A stretch of DNA of 64,000 bases, taken from positions 558,001 to 622,000 of the forward strand of contig CANMRT010000002.1 in the NCBI GenBank assembly GCA_947500415.1, written 5' to 3'. Numbering within the stretch: position 1 is the stretch's first letter; the number at the start of each line of letters is the position of its first letter. The translations under genes and the position numbers were made by a program. The notes under the pieces were generated by a model. The model searched no databases, was not told the DNA's origin, and worked only from the letters and a program-made list of their open reading frames with translations. The DNA comes from an uncultured Roseicyclus sp. GTDB taxonomy: Bacteria; Pseudomonadota; Alphaproteobacteria; Rhodobacterales; Rhodobacteraceae. Below, piece by piece: positions 18,823 through 27,520 of the stretch.

Positions 18823-19263
18823 ATGCCCACCCAAGCGCTCATCATGTTCGCCGCTGGCATCGGCATCCCGCTTCTGGCGGCGCTGAATGCGCGGCTTGGC
18901 GCGAACATCGGCTCCCCCGCTGCGGCGGCGACTGTGCTGTTTATCGTGGCGTTCCTCTGCGCAGGCCTGACCGCCACTGTAACCGGGCTAGAGCCCCTGC
19001 GCGCCTTGCCTGGCCAGCCGAAGCACTTGTTTCTGGCCGGTGCGTTGGTCGCCTTCTACGTACTGACGATCACCTACATCGCCCCCACTTTTGGCGTCGG
19101 CAACGCCGTCTTTTTCGTGCTTCTGGGGCAATTGGTCAGCGCTGCGGCCATAGACCATTTCGGCCTGTTCGGCGCGCAGGTCAGCCCTGTCTCCGGCCTA
19201 CGCCTACTGGGCATCGCAGTGATGGTGTCGGGTGTCGCGCTAACGCAGCTTGCGGCGCGTTAA
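18823..19263 (+). CDS. DMT superfamily membrane protein, YdcZ/DUF606 type
   Basis: A 146-residue protein with five hydrophobic segments and the DUF606 pattern (FAAGIGIPLLAALNARLGANIGSP ... GVGNAVFFVLLGQLVSAAAIDHFGLFG). It is a half-size drug/metabolite transporter homologue; such proteins usually dimerise. Its last codon overlaps the convergent Uup gene by 4 bp. Substrate unknown. Confidence 0.82.
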   Translation: MPTQALIMFAAGIGIPLLAALNARLGANIGSPAAAATVLFIVAFLCAGLTATVTGLEPLRALPGQPKHLFLAGALVAFYVLTITYIAPTFGVGNAVFFVLLGQLVSAAAIDHFGLFGAQVSPVSGLRLLGIAVMVSGVALTQLAAR

Positions 19264-21071
19264 CCGGCCCTTTCTTCAAGCTCCAGCCACTCCATCTCGG
19301 CGGCCTCCAGCTTCGCCTGACGCTCCGCCAAAGCATCGGTTGCCTTCTGCGCCTTTACCGGCTGCGCGGTGTAGAGATCGGGATCTGACAGAAGATCGGA
19401 GAGCTTGGCGATTTCCGCCTCCAAGCGCTCGAGCTCGGCAGGCAAAGCCTCCAACCGATGCTTCTCGGTAAACGATAGCCCCGATTTCTTCGATTTTTCA
19501 GCAGGTTCCGCGTTAACCTTCTCAGCCTTTGCTTTCGGTTTCTCAGCCTTCGCACTGGCAACATCCCCCCGTTGCGCCATCATGTCGGTCCAGCCACCAG
19601 CATAAACAACGGCCCGCCTGCCCCCTTCCAGCGCCACGGTGGCGCCCGCCACCCGGTCGAGGAAATCACGATCGTGGCTGACCAACAAAACGGTGCCTGA
19701 GTATTCCCCCAGAAGATCCTGCAGAAGATCGAGCGTTTCGACATCCAGATCGTTGGTCGGTTCGTCCAAGACCAAAAGGTTGCTTTCCCGTGCCATGATC
19801 CGCGCCAGCAATAGCCGCGCCTTCTCGCCGCCCGAAAGCGAGCGCACCGGCGCGCGGACCTGTGCCTCGTCAAAGAGGAAATCCTTGAGGTAGCCCACCA
19901 CGTGTTTCGGCACGCCACGAACCAAGACCTGATCGGCGCGACCTTTCACGCCAACCTCCGGATCATTTGCGAGGCTTTCCCAAAGGGTCGCATTCGGGTC
20001 GAGCGCCGATCGCGTCTGATCGAACACCGCCATCTCGATACCGGTCCCATGGGAAACCGTGCCAGTGTCGGGCTCCAACTCCCCCGTCAACATCTTCAAA
20101 AGCGTCGTCTTGCCCGCGCCATTCGGCCCCACAAAGGCCACGCGGTCCCCGCGCAACACGCGCAGATCAAACGGCTTCAGGATGTCTTTCCCGTCATAAG
20201 CCTTTGAAATCCCGCGCGCTTCGATCACTTTCTTGCCCGATTGCGATCCGGCCTCAAGCGCCATAGCGGCGGTGCCCTGCCGCCGGATCATCGCGGACCG
20301 CTCGGCCCGCAATTCGCCCAAAGCCCGCACACGGCCCATATTCCGTTTGCGTCGCGCGCTGATGCCTTCCACGGCCCACCGCGCCTCTGCCTTGATCTTG
20401 CGATCGAGCTTGTGACGGGCGAGGTCTTCCTCCGCCCAGATCGTGTCGCGCCATTCCTCGAACCGGTCAAAGCCGCGCTCCATCCGACGCACAACCCCGC
20501 GATCCAGCCACAACACGCCCCGCGCCAAGGCATTCAGAAAGGCCCGGTCGTGGGAAATCAGGATGAAGCCCGCCTTGGTGCTGGAAAGCTCCGCCTCAAG
20601 CCATTGGATCGCGTCGATATCCAAATGGTTCGTGGGCTCATCCAGCAACATCAAATCGGGCGCTTCCGCCAGCAGCCGCGCCAGTGCCGCACGCCGCCGT
20701 TCGCCACCAGACGCTGCCGAAACCTCGGCATCAAGCCGCAACTTCAAGCCCTCCGCCGCCGCCTCAACCCGCCATTCCTCCGACGGGCCAAGCGTGGCCA
20801 GGGCAAAGTCGCGCAAGGTCTCGAAGCCTGAGAAATCCGGGTCCTGTTCAAGGTATCCGACGCTCGTGCCATCGGGCAGCACCCGCCCACCAGCGTCCGC
20901 CTCAACCAGCCCCGCCATGACCTTCATCAACGTCGATTTGCCAGAACCGTTGCGCCCTACCAGCGCCAGCCGATCGCCCGCCTGAACCACCAGATCAAGG
21001 GCCGAGAACACCGGGTCGCCCCCAAACGTCAGGGCGATGTCATTCAGTTGCAAAAGCGGAGGTCTGGCCAT
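19260..21071 (-). CDS. uup: ABC-F family ATPase, Uup type
   Basis: A 603-residue soluble protein with two ABC ATPase domains: Walker A GRNGSGKST (about 39-47) and GPNGAGKTT (about 315-323), signature SGGERRR and SGGEKAR, and Walker B LLDEPTNHLD / VLDEPTNDLD. Between them lies the ABC-F linker with a basic RRKRNMGRVRALGELR segment. The C-terminus has a charged coiled coil (LEALPAELERLEAEIAKL), as in Uup. Uup homologues act on ribosomes or branched DNA intermediates. There are no membrane segments, so it is not a transporter. Confidence 0.9.
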   Translation of the reverse strand: MARPPLLQLNDIALTFGGDPVFSALDLVVQAGDRLALVGRNGSGKSTLMKVMAGLVEADAGGRVLPDGTSVGYLEQDPDFSGFETLRDFALATLGPSEEWRVEAAAEGLKLRLDAEVSAASGGERRRAALARLLAEAPDLMLLDEPTNHLDIDAIQWLEAELSSTKAGFILISHDRAFLNALARGVLWLDRGVVRRMERGFDRFEEWRDTIWAEEDLARHKLDRKIKAEARWAVEGISARRKRNMGRVRALGELRAERSAMIRRQGTAAMALEAGSQSGKKVIEARGISKAYDGKDILKPFDLRVLRGDRVAFVGPNGAGKTTLLKMLTGELEPDTGTVSHGTGIEMAVFDQTRSALDPNATLWESLANDPEVGVKGRADQVLVRGVPKHVVGYLKDFLFDEAQVRAPVRSLSGGEKARLLLARIMARESNLLVLDEPTNDLDVETLDLLQDLLGEYSGTVLLVSHDRDFLDRVAGATVALEGGRRAVVYAGGWTDMMAQRGDVASAKAEKPKAKAEKVNAEPAEKSKKSGLSFTEKHRLEALPAELERLEAEIAKLSDLLSDPDLYTAQPVKAQKATDALAERQAKLEAAEMEWLELEERAG

Positions 21072-21185
21072 GCCCGCCAGCTAGGCCAAAGGTGTCCGAC
21101 ATACAAGAGAGGCGCGTGCTACACCCGTGATTGTTCCTCAAAAAAGCAAGTCCAACGGAAGACCAAAAGACCGGCGCAATCCGCG

Positions 21186-22154
21186 TCAGCGGGCCAGCAT
21201 CCAGGTGCCATCCGGCCAAAAGGCGTGGAACGCAAAAGCGAACATCACATCGTGTGGCACATCCTGACCGCTGGCGTTTCGCACCCGGATCTGGCCCACG
21301 TCCCGCCCCGCTGCGACCTGCGCTGCGTCGAGGGCCGAGGCCGTACCGGAAGCCCAGGTGATCGTCACGCCCGCCTCTTCCACTACACCTTCCTGAGACA
21401 ATCGTTCCAATGTCCAGGCGCGGTCGCCCACGCGCACGACACGGGCCAGCGGGTCGATGCCATGAGGCGGCTCCTCACCGCTGTAAAGGAACGGCCAGCC
21501 GGAGGTATCGTAGCCCACATAAGGATTGCGCCCATAGGCCCGGCCATACCCGCGAGGCTCTGCCATCACGACGCCGTTCGGATGGGCGGATCTGAAGGAC
21601 GCCCAACTTTCAAGCCAACCGGGCAACTGGCGCAACTCAGTGCCCGCATGGACGCCAACGATCCCCTCGCCCACCGCCTGCTGCCACCAGCTTTCCGTCT
21701 CGCGGTCATACATGATCATGTCGGAATGGCGCAGGTTGCCAGAAACACCGAAGCTCAGGACCTCGCCCCCAACCGTCCGGTCAAACACCATGGCAGAGTT
21801 GCAAAGCGGGCAATAAGTGACCGCAAAGGGGAAGCCTCCGACCTCATCGTTCACAATCTCATGCCAGGTCAGGTAACGCAGGGGATAGGCCCGCGCGGCG
21901 GTGCCTTGGAAGGCCACGGTCAAGATCGGCTCCCTTGGGTCGAGCCCACCGTCGCGGGCCACTGGGATCATGCGGGGAGCGTCAATTGCGGGGATGCCAT
22001 CGCGCGGAACGCCGCCTGAGCGGACTTCGCTCAGGTCAATTATTGCCGTGCTGAAATCGGTGTTTGGCCAACCGGCTGTGGGATCAATCCCCTGAGCCTG
22101 CACAGGGCCCGCACAAAGCCAAATCGCCGCCAACGCTGCCCATATCCTCGCCAT
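21186..22154 (-). CDS. DUF3179 domain-containing exported protein
   Basis: A 322-residue protein beginning with a signal peptide (MARIWAALAAIWLCAGPVQAQG), preceded by a strong GGGAGGG. The body is typical of DUF3179: RMIPVARDGGLDPREPILTV, YLTWHEIVNDEVGG, VTYCPLCNSAMVFDR with a CPLC motif, and YDRETESWWQQ. The family is common in marine bacteria and archaea; its role is unknown, though the CPLC could bind metal or a haem/thiol. In-frame sequence up to 22226 is considered non-coding. Confidence 0.87.
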   Translation of the reverse strand: MARIWAALAAIWLCAGPVQAQGIDPTAGWPNTDFSTAIIDLSEVRSGGVPRDGIPAIDAPRMIPVARDGGLDPREPILTVAFQGTAARAYPLRYLTWHEIVNDEVGGFPFAVTYCPLCNSAMVFDRTVGGEVLSFGVSGNLRHSDMIMYDRETESWWQQAVGEGIVGVHAGTELRQLPGWLESWASFRSAHPNGVVMAEPRGYGRAYGRNPYVGYDTSGWPFLYSGEEPPHGIDPLARVVRVGDRAWTLERLSQEGVVEEAGVTITWASGTASALDAAQVAAGRDVGQIRVRNASGQDVPHDVMFAFAFHAFWPDGTWMLAR

Positions 22155-22275
22155 CCCAAAGCCCTCCCCCAATAGAAAACGGGCGCGACCGATCTGCAGC
22201 CACGCCCGTCTAGTCTGGGCCCTCAATGCGCTCCTGCACAGCCCCGCTCACGCAGAGTTGCAGGCGCGCGAGGGG

Positions 22276-22896
22276 TTATTCCAACTCAACCTCGTCGTCT
22301 TCTTCGGGTGGTGGCGCCACCGGATCGTCGTCTCGCACACGCAGGGCAACCATGCGGTCAGGCTCCCCCACGACGGACCCGTTGCGACCCCGGCCCCTGC
22401 GGATCAGATCCACGATTTCCATACCTTCAACGACCTGGCCCACGATGGTGTATCCGCCATCGAGATGCGGCGCGGGGCCGAACATGATGAAGAACTGGCT
22501 GTTGGCCGAATTCGGATCATTCGACCGCGCCATCCCAATCATCCCGCGCTCAAACGACACTTCGTCCGAGAATTCCGCAGGCAAATCAGGGTATTGCGAC
22601 CCTCCCCGCCCGGCATAGCGCATGTCCTGGCCCAGACGGCCAAACTCCACGTCGCCCGTTTGCGCCATAAAGCCGTCGATCACACGGTGAAAGACGACGT
22701 CATCATAAGCGCCTTCGCCTGCCAGCGTCGTGATCCGCTCCACATGCAACGGGGCCGTCTCCTCGAAGAGGTCGATGACAATCGTCCCCTGTGCCTCACC
22801 CTCAAGGTCAATCTCCAACCCAGTCGCAGCAACCGGAGCCGCTGCGAGGAGGGTTTGCGCTGCAAGCAGCGCGGACCCGAGGAGCGCCTTACGCAT
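22276..22896 (-). CDS. Periplasmic peptidyl-prolyl cis-trans isomerase, cyclophilin type
   Basis: A 206-residue cyclophilin with a signal peptide (MRKALLGSALLAAQTLLAAAPVAA). Family motifs are VVFHRVIDGFMAQTGD and NSANSQFFIMFG, which carry the active-site Arg and Gln/Phe residues. The C-terminus is an acidic tail (PPPEEDDEVELE). It overlaps the upstream cytoplasmic cyclophilin gene by 8 bp, so the two paralogues form an operon serving periplasm and cytoplasm. Confidence 0.92.
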   Translation of the reverse strand: MRKALLGSALLAAQTLLAAAPVAATGLEIDLEGEAQGTIVIDLFEETAPLHVERITTLAGEGAYDDVVFHRVIDGFMAQTGDVEFGRLGQDMRYAGRGGSQYPDLPAEFSDEVSFERGMIGMARSNDPNSANSQFFIMFGPAPHLDGGYTIVGQVVEGMEIVDLIRRGRGRNGSVVGEPDRMVALRVRDDDPVAPPPEEDDEVELE

Positions 22897-23389
22897 CGGC
22901 GGCCACTTTCACCGAGATCATCGTGTCAGGATCTGCAGGCGGCTCACCGCGCGTGATCGCATCCACGTGCTCCATCCCGGCAATGACATTGCCGTAAACG
23001 GTATATTGGCCGTTCAGGAAATCATTGTCCTTGAAGTTGATGAAGAACTGGCTGTTGGCCGAATTCGGGTTCGACGAGCGTGCAGCGCCAAGCGAGCCAC
23101 GGGCGTGGGGGATGCGCGAAAACTCTGCCGGAAGGTCCGGCTTGTCCGAGCCACCAGTGCCCGCCATGCGGATGTTGGCCGCGTCCTTGCCATGCTGTAC
23201 GTCACCGGTTTGCGCCATGAAACCATCGATCACGCGGTGGAAGACAACGCCGTCATAGGCGCCTTCGCGGGCCAGTTCCTTCATCCGCTCCACATGTTTG
23301 GGGGCGACGTCAGGCAACAGCTCGATGGTGACGGTGCCGCCTTTCAGCTCCATCAGGATGGTGTTCTCGGGATCTTTGATATCGGCCAA
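22889..23389 (-). CDS. Cytoplasmic peptidyl-prolyl cis-trans isomerase, cyclophilin type
   Basis: A 166-residue cyclophilin without a signal peptide. The core GVVFHRVIDGFMAQTGDVQHG and NSANSQFFINFKDN is close to that of the downstream exported paralogue, which it overlaps by 8 bp. It accelerates proline isomerisation during protein folding. Located 32 bp downstream of coaD, possibly in the same transcript. Confidence 0.93.
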   Translation of the reverse strand: MADIKDPENTILMELKGGTVTIELLPDVAPKHVERMKELAREGAYDGVVFHRVIDGFMAQTGDVQHGKDAANIRMAGTGGSDKPDLPAEFSRIPHARGSLGAARSSNPNSANSQFFINFKDNDFLNGQYTVYGNVIAGMEHVDAITRGEPPADPDTMISVKVAADA

Positions 23390-23421
23390 TGTGGCTCTCC
23401 TCTTGTTTTCTCAACCCGCCT

Positions 23422-23916
23422 CTAGCGCGGGAATTTCTCTAGCAGTGCGGCGTTCACGGGCGGGGTCACGAATTGCGACACATCCCCGTTCAACCGCGCG
23501 ATTTCCTTGACCAGCTTCGATGCGATGGCCTGATGTTCGGCCTCCGCCATCAAGAACACGGTGGTGATTGAGGCATCCAGTTTGCGGTTCATGCCCACCA
23601 TCTGGAACTCGTATTCGAAGTCCGCAACCGCGCGCAGGCCGCGAATGATGATCTCGGCCCCCACATCGCGGGCGCAGTCGATCAAAAGGTTCTCAAAGGG
23701 ATGGGCGATGATCTCGGTCCCGAAGACCTCGGTCATCTTGGCGCATTCCGCCTCGACCATGGTCAGCCGCTCATCAAGCGTGAACAAGGGCCCCTTGTCG
23801 CGGTTGATCGCCACGCCAATGACTAGTTTGTCCACCAGCTTGCAGGCCCGTTTGATGATATCAACGTGCCCCAGCGTGATCGGGTCGAATGTTCCGGGAT
23901 AAAGTCCTGTGCGCAT
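23422..23916 (-). CDS. coaD: Phosphopantetheine adenylyltransferase
   Basis: A 164-residue nucleotidyltransferase, the penultimate coenzyme A step (4'-phosphopantetheine + ATP to dephospho-CoA). The signature GLYPGTFDPITLGHVDII with the TxGH-type motif is at the N-terminus; RGLRAVADFEYE and the later ISSKLV-like region (AIASKLVKEIARL) match the family. The start at 23916 puts the signature at residue 4, as usual; 13 upstream codons are excluded. Confidence 0.95.
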   Translation of the reverse strand: MRTGLYPGTFDPITLGHVDIIKRACKLVDKLVIGVAINRDKGPLFTLDERLTMVEAECAKMTEVFGTEIIAHPFENLLIDCARDVGAEIIIRGLRAVADFEYEFQMVGMNRKLDASITTVFLMAEAEHQAIASKLVKEIARLNGDVSQFVTPPVNAALLEKFPR

Positions 23917-24006
23917 CGGCACCTCCCCCTCGCTTTCCGGGGCAGACGGGAACACGATTGCGCGGTGGTTTGCAACCGGATCGCTAAGGCGCCAGCGTCA
24001 AAGGGA

Positions 24007-24441
24007 TCAAAAGCCCTTGATCATGCCTTCCAGCGCTTCTTTTTCCATGGAGAGTTCTGCCAATTGCGCCTTCACCACGTCCCCGATGGAAATCAGGCCG
24101 ACCATCTGGTTGCCCTCCATCACAGGCATGTGGCGGAAGCGGCCAGACGTCATCTTGCCGAGAACACTATCGACAGTCTCGTCGCGCGTGGCAGAGATGA
24201 TCTTGGAGGTCATCAGACTGTCCACCGGATCGGCCAGACAGCCCGGCCCGTTGGACCCAATCGCGCGCACGATATCGCGCTCGGACAGAATGCCCGCCAT
24301 TTGCTTGCCGTCCGAGGAAACGACGACGGCACCAATCCGTTTGCTCGAAAGGGTCTTCGCGGCCTCCCCCACACTCGATCCAGGCGCCACGGTCACGACG
24401 TCTCCGCCAGCTTTGTCCTTGAGGATTTGTTGAACGAGCAT
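24007..24441 (-). CDS. CBS domain-pair protein
   Basis: A 144-residue protein of two CBS domains (about 8-60 and 73-130). GAVVVSSDGKQMAGILSERDIVRAI and RHMPVMEGNQMVGLISIGDVVKA are typical. CBS pairs bind adenosine nucleotides or similar ligands and regulate partners. It has no fused effector domain, so it is probably a stand-alone sensor. Located 85 bp from the convergent-side LysR gene on the same strand. Confidence 0.88.
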   Translation of the reverse strand: MLVQQILKDKAGGDVVTVAPGSSVGEAAKTLSSKRIGAVVVSSDGKQMAGILSERDIVRAIGSNGPGCLADPVDSLMTSKIISATRDETVDSVLGKMTSGRFRHMPVMEGNQMVGLISIGDVVKAQLAELSMEKEALEGMIKGF

Positions 24442-24526
24442 TGGGTGCCTCCCTTTCGTTGGCCGCGCTTCCCACCCCTCAAGCGTGGGTTGCCGGGGGG
24501 CGTTCTGTCAAGCATCGCGGCACAGC

Positions 24527-25420
24527 TTACGCGGCAGCGGCAGCTTCCAACCGGGTGATTTCGGAGCGGATGCCTTGTGTTAGAAGCCCTGCAATCCGAT
24601 CAAGCCGCGCGTCCCCATGGCCCGGATGGCGCACCAGCCAGAAGGTGCGCGTCAGGGCGACTTCATCGGCAAGAACCCGTTGCAATTCTGGGGCCGCGGG
24701 CAATGCGAAATCATGGACCACGGCCAATCCGCCGCCCGCACGCGCCATCTGCAATTGCACGGAAATGGAGGTTGAGGCCAATGGCACGCGACTGACGCCT
24801 AGGGCACTCAAGTAGTCCAGCTCCGCGTCAAAGATCATGTCGGGGATGTAGCCGATCATGCGCGCGGTTTTCAGCGCATCAAGGCTTTGCGGCGTGCCGT
24901 TTTGAGCCAGCCAGTCGCGCGACGCGGCCAGCGAGAGGCGGTAGTCGCTCAACCTTTCCGCCCTAAGCCGCGCCGCATCGGGCTTGGACACGGTGATCGC
25001 TAAATCCGCTTCCCGCCGCGAAAGGTTCACGATCCGGGGAAGCGCCACAATCTGCAAATCGAGGTCTGGGTGCGCGGCGGTGATCGAAGCGCAGACCTGC
25101 GGCAAGAGATAGGTCGCGCAGCCGTCTGGCGCGCCAATACGGATCGCGCCGGATAGCGTTTCCCCTGCCCCGGACAACGCGCCCATGCCTCTGCCCAGTG
25201 CCGCCTCGGCCTCTTCCGCGTGGGACAGCAGCCGCTGACCCGCTTCGGTCAGCCGGTATCCTTGGGGCGATTTCAGGAACAGCGGCGCGCCAGTCGCCTC
25301 CTCCAACCGCGCAATGCGGCGCGCGATTGTGGCCGGGTCCAGCTTCAGCGCGTTCTTCGCAGACGTCAGGCTTTCGGCCCGCGCCGTGGCCAGGAAAACG
25401 CGCAGATCATCCCAGTTCAT
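24527..25420 (-). CDS. LysR family transcriptional regulator
   Basis: A 297-residue LysR protein: an N-terminal winged HTH (LRVFLATARAESLTSAKNALKLDPATIARRIARLEEATGAPLF) and a substrate-binding domain. It is divergent from mmsA over 102 bp, the usual LysR arrangement, and so probably controls mmsA and valine catabolism. The start at 25420 begins the HTH; minus-strand reading further upstream lies antisense to mmsA and is not coding. Confidence 0.9.
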   Translation of the reverse strand: MNWDDLRVFLATARAESLTSAKNALKLDPATIARRIARLEEATGAPLFLKSPQGYRLTEAGQRLLSHAEEAEAALGRGMGALSGAGETLSGAIRIGAPDGCATYLLPQVCASITAAHPDLDLQIVALPRIVNLSRREADLAITVSKPDAARLRAERLSDYRLSLAASRDWLAQNGTPQSLDALKTARMIGYIPDMIFDAELDYLSALGVSRVPLASTSISVQLQMARAGGGLAVVHDFALPAAPELQRVLADEVALTRTFWLVRHPGHGDARLDRIAGLLTQGIRSEITRLEAAAAA

Positions 25421-25522
25421 CCTTGTATTCCTGCAAAATGACCCTGCGAACCTGTCGCTTTTCCCAGCGGAAATGCAAGTATATTGTCCGCGCAACGGAA
25501 CTTCGGCTTGGGAGAGCATCAG

Positions 25523-27022
25523 ATGGAACAGATCGGTCACTGGATTAACGGCAAGCACGTCGCGGGCACGAGCGGGCGCACGGCAGATGTCTGGAACCCG
25601 GCCACGGGTGAAGTGCAGGCGCAGGTGGCGCTGGCCTCCAAGGCCGAGTTGGACGCAGCTGTTGCAGACGCTGCGGCCGCGCAACCTGCATGGGCCGCCA
25701 TGAACCCGCAGCGCCGCGCGCGGGTGATGATGAAATTTGTGAGCCTTCTGCACCGCGACATGGACAAGCTGGCCGAAGCGCTTTCCCGCGAACACGGCAA
25801 AACGATCCCCGACGCCAAGGGCGACGTTCAGCGTGGCCTCGAAGTGGTCGAATTCTGCATCGGCGCGCCGCACATGCTAAAGGGCGAATTTACCGACAGC
25901 GCGGGCCCCGGCATCGACATGTATTCGCTACGCCAACCGATCGGCGTGGCCGCGGGCATCACGCCCTTCAACTTCCCCGCGATGATCCCGATGTGGAAGA
26001 TGGCCCCTGCCATTGTCTGCGGCAACGCCTTCATCCTGAAACCGTCCGAGCGTGACCCTTCGGTGCCGATGATGCTGGCCGAATTGATGCAGGAGGCGGG
26101 TTTGCCAGACGGTGTTTTGCAAGTCGTCAACGGTGACAAGGACAGCGTCGACGCGATCCTCGACAACGACACGATCTCAGGCATCGGCTTTGTCGGCTCG
26201 ACCCCGATTGCGCAATACATCTACGAGCGTGGCTGCGCCAATGGCAAGCGTGTGCAGTGCTTTGGCGGCGCTAAGAACCACATGATCATCATGCCCGACG
26301 CGGACCTCGATCAGGCCGCTGATGCGCTAGTTGGCGCGGGCTACGGGGCGGCTGGCGAACGCTGCATGGCGATTTCCGTCGCCGTGCCGGTGGGTGAGGA
26401 AACCGCCGACCGTCTGATCGAAAAGCTGGTGCCAAAGATCGAAGCGCTGAAAGTCGGCCCCTACACCTCCGGCAACGATGTGGACTACGGCCCTGTCGTG
26501 ACCCCGATGGCCAAGCAAAACATCGAACGCCTCGTGCAGTCGGGTGTTGATGCGGGTGCCGAGCTTGTCGTCGATGGCCGTGACTTCAGCTTGCAGGGCT
26601 ACGAGGACGGCTTCTTTGTCGGTCCGCACCTTTTTGACCGCGTGACGCCGGACATGGAAATCTACCAGAAAGAGATCTTCGGGCCGGTCCTTAGCACCGT
26701 CCGCGCAGGCTCCTACGAGGAAGCACTGAAGCTTGCCATGGACCATGAATACGGCAACGGCACCGCAATTTTCACCCGTGACGGGGATGCCGCGCGCGAC
26801 TTTGCGAACCGGATCAACGTCGGCATGGTAGGCATCAACGTGCCGATCCCTGTGCCGCTGGCCTACCACACCTTCGGCGGCTGGAAGAAATCGGTCTTCG
26901 GCGATCTGAACCAGCACGGGCCGGACGCGTTCCGCTTCTACACCAAGACCAAAACTGTCACATCTCGCTGGCCTTCGGGCATCAAGGAAGGCGGGGAATT
27001 CACCATACCGGTCATGGAATAA
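25523..27022 (+). CDS. mmsA: CoA-acylating methylmalonate-semialdehyde dehydrogenase
   Basis: A 499-residue ALDH-fold enzyme converting methylmalonate semialdehyde to propionyl-CoA in valine and thymine catabolism. Catalytic Cys281 is in GAAGERCMAIS. The segment FGGAKNH replaces the usual E-L-G-G-K, the hallmark of this CoA-dependent class that lacks the general-base Glu. The start with GGAGAG upstream is preferred over an ATG 39 bp earlier. Divergent LysR regulator next door; the other valine genes follow from 31 kb. Confidence 0.94.
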   Translation: MEQIGHWINGKHVAGTSGRTADVWNPATGEVQAQVALASKAELDAAVADAAAAQPAWAAMNPQRRARVMMKFVSLLHRDMDKLAEALSREHGKTIPDAKGDVQRGLEVVEFCIGAPHMLKGEFTDSAGPGIDMYSLRQPIGVAAGITPFNFPAMIPMWKMAPAIVCGNAFILKPSERDPSVPMMLAELMQEAGLPDGVLQVVNGDKDSVDAILDNDTISGIGFVGSTPIAQYIYERGCANGKRVQCFGGAKNHMIIMPDADLDQAADALVGAGYGAAGERCMAISVAVPVGEETADRLIEKLVPKIEALKVGPYTSGNDVDYGPVVTPMAKQNIERLVQSGVDAGAELVVDGRDFSLQGYEDGFFVGPHLFDRVTPDMEIYQKEIFGPVLSTVRAGSYEEALKLAMDHEYGNGTAIFTRDGDAARDFANRINVGMVGINVPIPVPLAYHTFGGWKKSVFGDLNQHGPDAFRFYTKTKTVTSRWPSGIKEGGEFTIPVME

Positions 27023-27039
27023 CCCAGGTAGAGGATGTT

Positions 27040-27074
27040 GGCGGCCCATCGCGGGCCGTCAATTTTCTCTTTTA
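27040..27074 (+). terminator. Probable intrinsic terminator after mmsA
   Basis: GGCGGCCC (27040-27047) pairs with GGGCCGTC (27053-27060), one G-U pair, and is followed by AATTTTCTCTTTT. It lies 18 bp after the mmsA stop. Confidence 0.6.
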
Positions 27075-27087
27075 TCCTTAAGGTATT

Positions 27088-27513
27088 ATGCCAGTTTCAT
27101 TTGAAATAGACGCCAAACGCGGCATCGTCGTTGTCGAGTATTCCGGCCGCGCCGGACTTGACGAAACCTTTGAGGTTTTCGGCCAGTATGCCATGCACCC
27201 AAAAGCCGCCTCGGGTCAGGTTCACATGATGGACCTGTCCCGCGTGACAGAGGTTGAACAGGATTTTCCGAAGTTCATGAAGTTTCAGGCCCAAGCTGCG
27301 GAGGGATTTGGCAAGCCAGTTCAACCCTCTTTGATGGTCTTTTACTGTCCCAACCCGCCTGCGCGGCAGATGGCTGAGATGGTGCGAAAAAGCTGGGATG
27401 GGCTGGACGGCCTCACCCTCGCAATTATCGAGGATGAGGCCGAAGCTTTGGCCGTGGCAGGATGCACGGAAAAGAGCTTTGCTGAACTAAAACAGACAGT
27501 TGCAGAGCGTTAA
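27088..27513 (+). CDS. Small cytoplasmic protein, STAS/SpoIIAA-like fold suspected
   Basis: A 141-residue protein starting MPVSFEIDAKRGIVVVEYSGRAG, with alternating strands and helices and a later LMVFYCPNPPARQMAEM segment. The pattern of short N-terminal strands followed by amphipathic helices resembles STAS-like folds described for SpoIIAA relatives in proteobacteria, but no diagnostic motif is present. AAGG precedes the ATG. It follows a likely terminator, so it has its own promoter. Function unknown. Confidence 0.6.
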   Translation: MPVSFEIDAKRGIVVVEYSGRAGLDETFEVFGQYAMHPKAASGQVHMMDLSRVTEVEQDFPKFMKFQAQAAEGFGKPVQPSLMVFYCPNPPARQMAEMVRKSWDGLDGLTLAIIEDEAEALAVAGCTEKSFAELKQTVAER

Positions 27514-27520
27514 GCGCGCA